A stretch of 64,000 nucleotides of DNA, taken from assembly GCA_024734555.1 (NCBI GenBank), contig JANPWX010000336.1, forward strand, positions 1,267,749 through 1,331,748, given 5' to 3'. Shown here in pieces: positions 58,823 through 64,000 of this stretch. Each line of letters starts with the position of its first letter. The first letter of the stretch is position 1. A model generated the notes under the pieces. That model was not told where the DNA came from. It did no database searches and saw only the letters and a list, made by a program, of their open reading frames with translations. This DNA is from Trochalopteron elliotii. Lineage: Eukaryota; Chordata; Aves; Passeriformes; Leiothrichidae. A program made the position numbers and the translations under genes.

Positions 58823-60816
58823 CCTAGTTAACAGCTCTTGAAAGCATGTCTGTTGGTATCTAGCCTGTGTGCAGTATCCAGTACATAAGTGGTATGTTGA
58901 TGGGTTGTGTTTCTCTGATTTGAAAGGATGAATTATGTCTTTAATGGCCTGACCAGGACAGTAATGCCATGACAGCATTGATTTAGTAAGGCAATAATCT
59001 TTGTGTTGTGAAGCCTGATAAGACCCTGGTGATACTATTGCCCCATCAAAGCAAGTAGTGAAGTGTTGGAATCTTAGAAATTTAGATTTGGGATTTTAGC
59101 GTGTGGTGATACATGGGATCCAAGATGGAGAACTTTGGGTGTGGATTAGTTGTCTTGCACCATCTTCCTTCTTCATGAATCTGAGTGGTTTTCTGTAATT
59201 GGGTGAAAGGTGTCTGCATTGCAGGTTTTGGGTGATCACAATTAGATTAGAAGCATAAATAATATAAATGTGAACTGTTTATTGGAAATTGGGATTTAAA
59301 TAGCCTTGAACAGACACCATTTTGGCTGACTTTCTCGACCTGTTAGAGAGAACTCACATCTCATGAGTTTGTAATAGATAAGGATAATGAACTTCAGAGT
59401 GAGACTTCAAAACAATGTCTCCTGAGTTTTATTCGCCCTGACCTCAGAGCAGGAAAGAGCCAGGAATTCCCACATTGAAGCAGGAAGACATGTTCCCTTT
59501 GCAAACCTCACAGTGAGAGCCCTAAACCAGGGCTGGTCCAGAGCTATAAGCCAGGCTTATTGAGGTCGTTAAGCCCACATGCTTGTTCCTGTGTGCACAC
59601 ATACCCTTAGCTTACAAGAGAGTTAATAAACTGAGTATTTTAAGCTTAGTGTGATGCTGACACTCACAAATGTTTGTAGAAGCTCTGTCTGGGCATTATT
59701 CTACTGCCAGCTCAAGGGATTTAGGTTTTCCTTCAATGGTTTATTTCTAGCTCTGCCTCTTTATTTGTAAGCTCTCCTGGCTGTTCTTAGGATGTTGCTG
59801 TCTGTGCACTTAGTTCTTCAGCCTCTCCCTGGTTTACTTATTGCTTAAGCCAAAAAGAGCTGGCAAAGTACAGCTAAGGAGAGCAGAGAGTGGCAACAGG
59901 GAGTGCAGGCATGAAGGACAACTTAAAAATGTAAATACAAAATGTTAAATTTTCATAGATTTTTGCTTCCAATTACTCTGCTAATTCAGTGTAAAATTCA
60001 AAATATCTCATTCAGTGTTGTGGAATGAAAGTGTTCCAGGGGTTGATGTCCACAACAAGTGTTGCGGTGCATGACCAGAGAAACCAACTACAAACAAGGA
60101 TTCCTGGCTCTGGTTGCTGTTCCTGACACTGCTGCCAATGTGCTGTCTGTCACTCTTGTGACCTCTCAGTGCCTTCACTCTGAGGACATAATTTACTTTG
60201 ACATAACTGTACCTCTGCCACCCTATTTTTTCAGGTCCAAGTTTGCAGGTTGCAATGTCCAGAATAATGTCTGGTACATGTGGGTACACTTCTCACAGTG
60301 TTTGGGTTCCTTTTTATGGTCATTTTTAAACAAGAATACACAGATAATCCGTAGGCTGAATTAAATATTTTAACAATATTCATCATTGACATAATCTTGT
60401 GAGCTAACTGATTGCTGAGGTGTTGCAAAACCGAGTTCTTGCTCATTTTTTAATCACTTAAAGTACAAAGACTTTGACTAGACTTTAAAAGGTTATTAAT
60501 GAGTTTCGTGATCATTTGCATGATCTTTGAAAGGTGTCTCAGTTCTGTATTGACATTGCCTTAAATTATCTTCCAGTGGAATATGTAAACATCATTTAAT
60601 GCTTGCTAGGGTTTCTAGCAGGCACAGAGAATTCAGTGCCTGAAGCTCTGAGCTCTTTGGAGCAGCATCTCCCAGATCCACTGTGCTTTACTCACTTGGG
60701 TCCCATTTCTTCAAAGCAAGTAACAAGAAAATCTCCTTTAACCTTAGGGTGTTGGTCTAAAAATGTATTTCTCATTTCATTTCTTTCAAAACTATACCTG
60801 TTTCCAATGTGTGATG

Positions 60817-60921
60817 TCACAGACTGGTTTGGGTTGGAAAGGACCTTAAAGAGCACCTTGTTTCAACAAGGGCAGGGACACATTCCATTAGACCAGGTTG
60901 CTCCAAGGCCCACCCAACCAT
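60817..60921 (-). mobile_element. CR1 LINE 3' fragment, antisense
   Basis: TCACAGACTGGTTTGGGTTGG, AAAGGACCTTAAAGAGCACC, a shortened GGGCAGGGACACATTCC and 'TTAGACCAGGTTGCTCCAAG' end in GCCCACCCAACC. The CTGCCATGG part of the family is lost between TTTCAACAA and GGGCAGG. It lies inside an unsupported 112-codon frame. Confidence 0.9.
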
Positions 60922-62197
60922 TTCATATTTCAATTGTTTAAATTCTGCCTCTCAAATAATGGCATTTCAGCTGAATTGCTGAGTGTCTGAAAACCCCTCT
61001 GAGCATGGACAGTCTTAGTGTGCTCTTCTGTGTTGAGTGTGCAGTTGAAATGTGGAGAATAAATATAAATGGGATACAGCTGGTGTCAGATTGTGCATTT
61101 GTGCTGTGTCACATTTTGGCCAGAGCTGCTCTGTGATAACCAGACGTGGCAGATAATGGAGTGCATGGCTTCCTGCTAGTTCTCCTGAATATCTGACATC
61201 TCATAAGTAGTGCTTGGGCTCAGGTGAGCACTGGAACCCGACTGGTAAGGATTCCAGAGTGTAACCCCAGCCTGTTTGCAGGGAGTTGAGGCATTTCTCA
61301 GGAACCTTTCTGTGGTTTGCTGAAGAAGGCATTTAAACACAGATGATGTGGTTGAAGTGATGGTAACTCGCTGTATTGCATTGCAGTTTTTAAACTCTGT
61401 GTTAGACTAGGGTCACTAATACTTAGTCCAGAATCGTTTCTACGTAGTCCAGGATAAATCTCCTCCCAGTCAAGACAATGGTTTCAGCTGGACTTCTGAT
61501 AACTTCAGGCTGTAATTTTATACACTAACACCCCAACACTTCATGTGAGAAATAAAGCACAGGCTACATTTTTTCCAGCAGTTAACACATTTTTAAATGA
61601 TCATAACTGACTTGCACTTTTCAGATCTATGTAGTTGTTCACAGCACTGCAGAACTGAAAGCAAGTCACCCAAACGTGAGATACATATCAAAGCTCTTCT
61701 AATTATTGTAGACAGCAAAAGCACAATGTGAAGACATTATATTATGAACAGTTGGCCTCTCATGTGTTGTTTCCTCCCTTGCGTAAAGCATTTTACAGAG
61801 CTGGCAGTTCTGCACGGTCTGAACTTGATCTTAATGAGAGGAGAAGCAGTAACACTTTAAATGAAAGGCTCCTATCAGTCATGATAACAAAATGTGCAGA
61901 TGTTCTTTATTAAGAGCAGAGTAATTTAATTGTTTCTCTTGTATCAAGTACAAGTGAAAAAATGTGCTATAGTTTAAGCCTTTTTAACACCATGTTATCA
62001 ATAGCTGAAGTCAGTTATTTTGTTGTATGGGCTATTTAGCAGGTGACTTAGTATGATATAAACCTCCCTAAAGATATTTTTGACTTGTTTGTGAGCTATG
62101 CAGGAGACCTTGTGGCTGACCAGTCCTCTATTGCCCCTGTATTAATTGTTCAGGAGAAATCCCAGGATTTAAATAAAAGAAATAAATAATGCTTGAC

Positions 62198-62313
62198 GTC
62201 CAAGGCCAGTTTGGATGGGGCTTGGAGCAACCATGGAAGGTGTCCCTGCCCATGGCAGGGGGGTGGAATTGGGATGGTTTTTAAGATCCCTTCCAACCCA
62301 AAGCACTCCAGTG
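62198..62313 (+). mobile_element. CR1 LINE 3' fragment, sense
   Basis: GTCCAAGGCCAGTTTGGATGGGG, 'CTTGGAGCAACCATGGAAGG', CTGCCCATGGCAGGGGGGTGG and 'AAGATCCCTTCCAACCCAAA' end in GCACTCCAGTG. The CTAGTGG block after CAACC is deleted. The longest frame in the window (160 codons, 62193-62675 plus) begins in this repeat and runs on into unique GC-richer sequence; it lacks any known domain. Confidence 0.92.
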
Positions 62314-64000
62314 AGGCAGATGAGGCCCAGTGCCACCTTGGGAGCGGGTGGCAGCATTTTTTCAATATACAAATCAATACTGTAATTTTGGTGGTGATCT
62401 GTTCAGTTAGCTGTCTGCCTCCTTTGGAAATACTGAATTTGCAGTTGGTTTATCAACTGGCAACAGCATACAAGCCTCTTTCTTTCCTCCCCCTTGGTGC
62501 CACCCCAGTGCCCATCTCCATGGCTTGGGAGTCCTTCCAGCACTTCCCATCACCGGGGCAGGTCTTGGCACAGCTGAGGCTCTCCCTGGAGCCTCCCTCC
62601 TTGCCAGTTCATTTTCATGAGGGACACGTGATAATCCAGAAGATCAGGCTTGTTTCAACAGCACATCTGTCTTGAGAGGGAGACAATGTACAAAAATCTG
62701 TGTTCAAAGTCAGCTAAATGTTGTGAATTTGGGCTGGGCACATGAGTAAACAAATTTGGGAAGTGGCAGTTTGACTTGGGTCAGTGGAGATGTTCATATG
62801 AACAAATATTTATTGTACAAACCATTATAAATCTTAGACTGACTATTATCTTAGAAAAATTGTCTTTAAATTTTATAATCCTACCTTTTTCTTTGACACT
62901 GGAAAAGACAGCCTACCACTGTTGGATCTGGAGTTAAACTGTTTGAATGATTTGCAATGCAGGAATTTAAATTCAATGCTCTTCCCTTTTTCTCAAGTGG
63001 AGTTGTGATAGTTATGATTTGTGTGGTGACACCATTAACATGCAGTTCGGAGTTAAGAAATAAAGTGAGACTATGATCTGTGAAGGATGTCAGTATTTTA
63101 GGATTTTAGACTAAATCTTTCTGAGAAGGAATCCGAGTTTATGGAATTGACTGTGAAGTAAAAGCTCGCTGAGCTGCTGTGGAAGTGCAGACTGGCTCCA
63201 GAGTGATTCAGCAGGTGGGCAGGGCACTGAGGAACTGCATGAGCAAGGCAGGGAGAAACAATTGAAAATCCATGAAGGATTTTTCCTGTCTTTCATCAGC
63301 ACTTTGCTGCACTGATATTGCTTCCATGGTGTGTTTAGACTTGGAGACGCTGGGATAAAATTGAAAAATACATTTTTTTCTCAGCAAATGCGAGCGTTCA
63401 TTTTGAAGGAGAGGCATTTTCTTTTCTTTCAGTGCTTAGCTCTTGGCATGTGTGGAAGAGCTCATCATAATTCCTCTCAGTAGCTGTGTTGGTAGCACTG
63501 GGGGAATTACTTATTATGCACACGATGTTCATCTTGCTGCTGCCTCTTCCTTCTCTCTGCACGAAGTCTTTTGTGTCTTTTCAGAACCTGAAGATGGGGA
63601 CTTTTTCTTACTTGGTTCCACAACCCCTTGCAAACTTGGGCTACCTGGTATGACTGGGCCATCCACAGCCTGACATAGAGAAATAAAAAAGCAGACATGG
63701 CAGCTTGAGCTAGTTTTAATTCATCTTTAAGCAGAACCTAATTACAAATATTGAGTCTAAGTAGTAGTCTCTTTTCTTTTGTGCTTGCTCCACATGGGAA
63801 ATACTTAAGTAACACGGAACTTTAAGGAATTAAATAGCTGTTTCACAGTGTCATATCAAGCCAAACTGCAAAGGCTCTGCATGAATCAGAGCTGCGTGGT
63901 TAGTCTGACATCCTGTATCCTTGAACTGGCAAACACAGAGAAACCTTTCCAGCCAGAGTATTTCATAAGTAATGGTTTAGATAAAGTGAATGTATGTATT
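62314..64000. other. Single-copy non-coding DNA, GC-richer at its start
   Basis: 62460-62600 is GC-richer than its surroundings and open in one plus-strand frame, but has no CpG cluster, clear splice pair or known domain. The remainder is featureless to me. Confidence 0.5.

Larger units (their letters stand above)
56667..60816. other. Single-copy non-coding DNA apart from the small CR1 piece and AT tract
   Basis: Frames up to 112 codons (57418-57756 minus) show no recognised product. Nothing else is identified. Confidence 0.5.

Noticed and set aside
59400..59650. Possible antisense LTR
   Set aside because: Some LTR-like texture (CAGGCTTATTGAGG, CTCAGAGCAGG) but no TG..CA boundaries or target duplication could be found.
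62193..62675. 160-codon plus-strand frame
   Set aside because: It begins inside a CR1 fragment, and the rest shows no domain, repeat of residues or splice context that would support a gene.

Overview
This window looks like non-coding nuclear DNA from a bird. The diagnosis rests on its interspersed repeats. Sixteen fragments of the CR1 retrotransposon 3' end are recognisable, several with the sauropsid-typical tail (CCCTTCCAACCC..ATTCTGTGATTCT, or its reverse complement). There is one probable solo retroviral LTR. Three much older, badly decayed MIR/L2/L3-like pieces are also visible. The density and CR1 subfamily mix suit Neoaves, perhaps a passerine, but I cannot place the species. The sequence is AT-leaning and CpG-poor. 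I see no CpG island, no rRNA or tRNA gene, no CRISPR array and no bacterial-type operon structure.

No protein-coding gene or exon could be supported. The longest open frames are 160, 150, 143, 130 and 129 codons. They either overlap CR1 copies or low-complexity G/T tracts or show no domain, codon pattern or splice context. The window is therefore best read as intergenic DNA or the inside of a very large intron. A short exon between splice sites could be missed by eye.

Layout: 1-13 kb is mostly single-copy DNA with CR1 pieces at 1.8, 5.7, 9.4 and 10.3 kb, a MIR-like relic at 4.5 kb and an A19 tract. At 13.3-13.8 kb lies the longest CR1 copy (about 520 bp), a local GC-rich island. A probable solo LTR at 17.68-18.22 kb carries a roughly 27-bp internal tandem array. 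18-30 kb is repeat-poor; it holds an AT-rich hairpin block at 20.3 kb, a T30 tract at 22.4 kb that may be the tail of a minus-strand retrocopy, and two homeodomain-core-rich stretches near 28.6 and 29.4 kb. 30-47 kb has CR1 copies in both orientations, an L3/MIR-like relic at 42.5 kb and a G/T-only tract at 45.5 kb. 47-53.8 kb is almost repeat-free. 53.8-64 kb has further short CR1 pieces, a second G/T-only tract and an L3-like tail at 55.6 kb.

Nothing here works together as a pathway. The only functional hypotheses are cis-regulatory: possible conserved non-coding elements and the LTR. Element ends are estimated by eye from remembered family consensus patterns and may be off by 5-30 bp. Most of the remaining sequence is unremarkable, and I found no convincing undescribed system.
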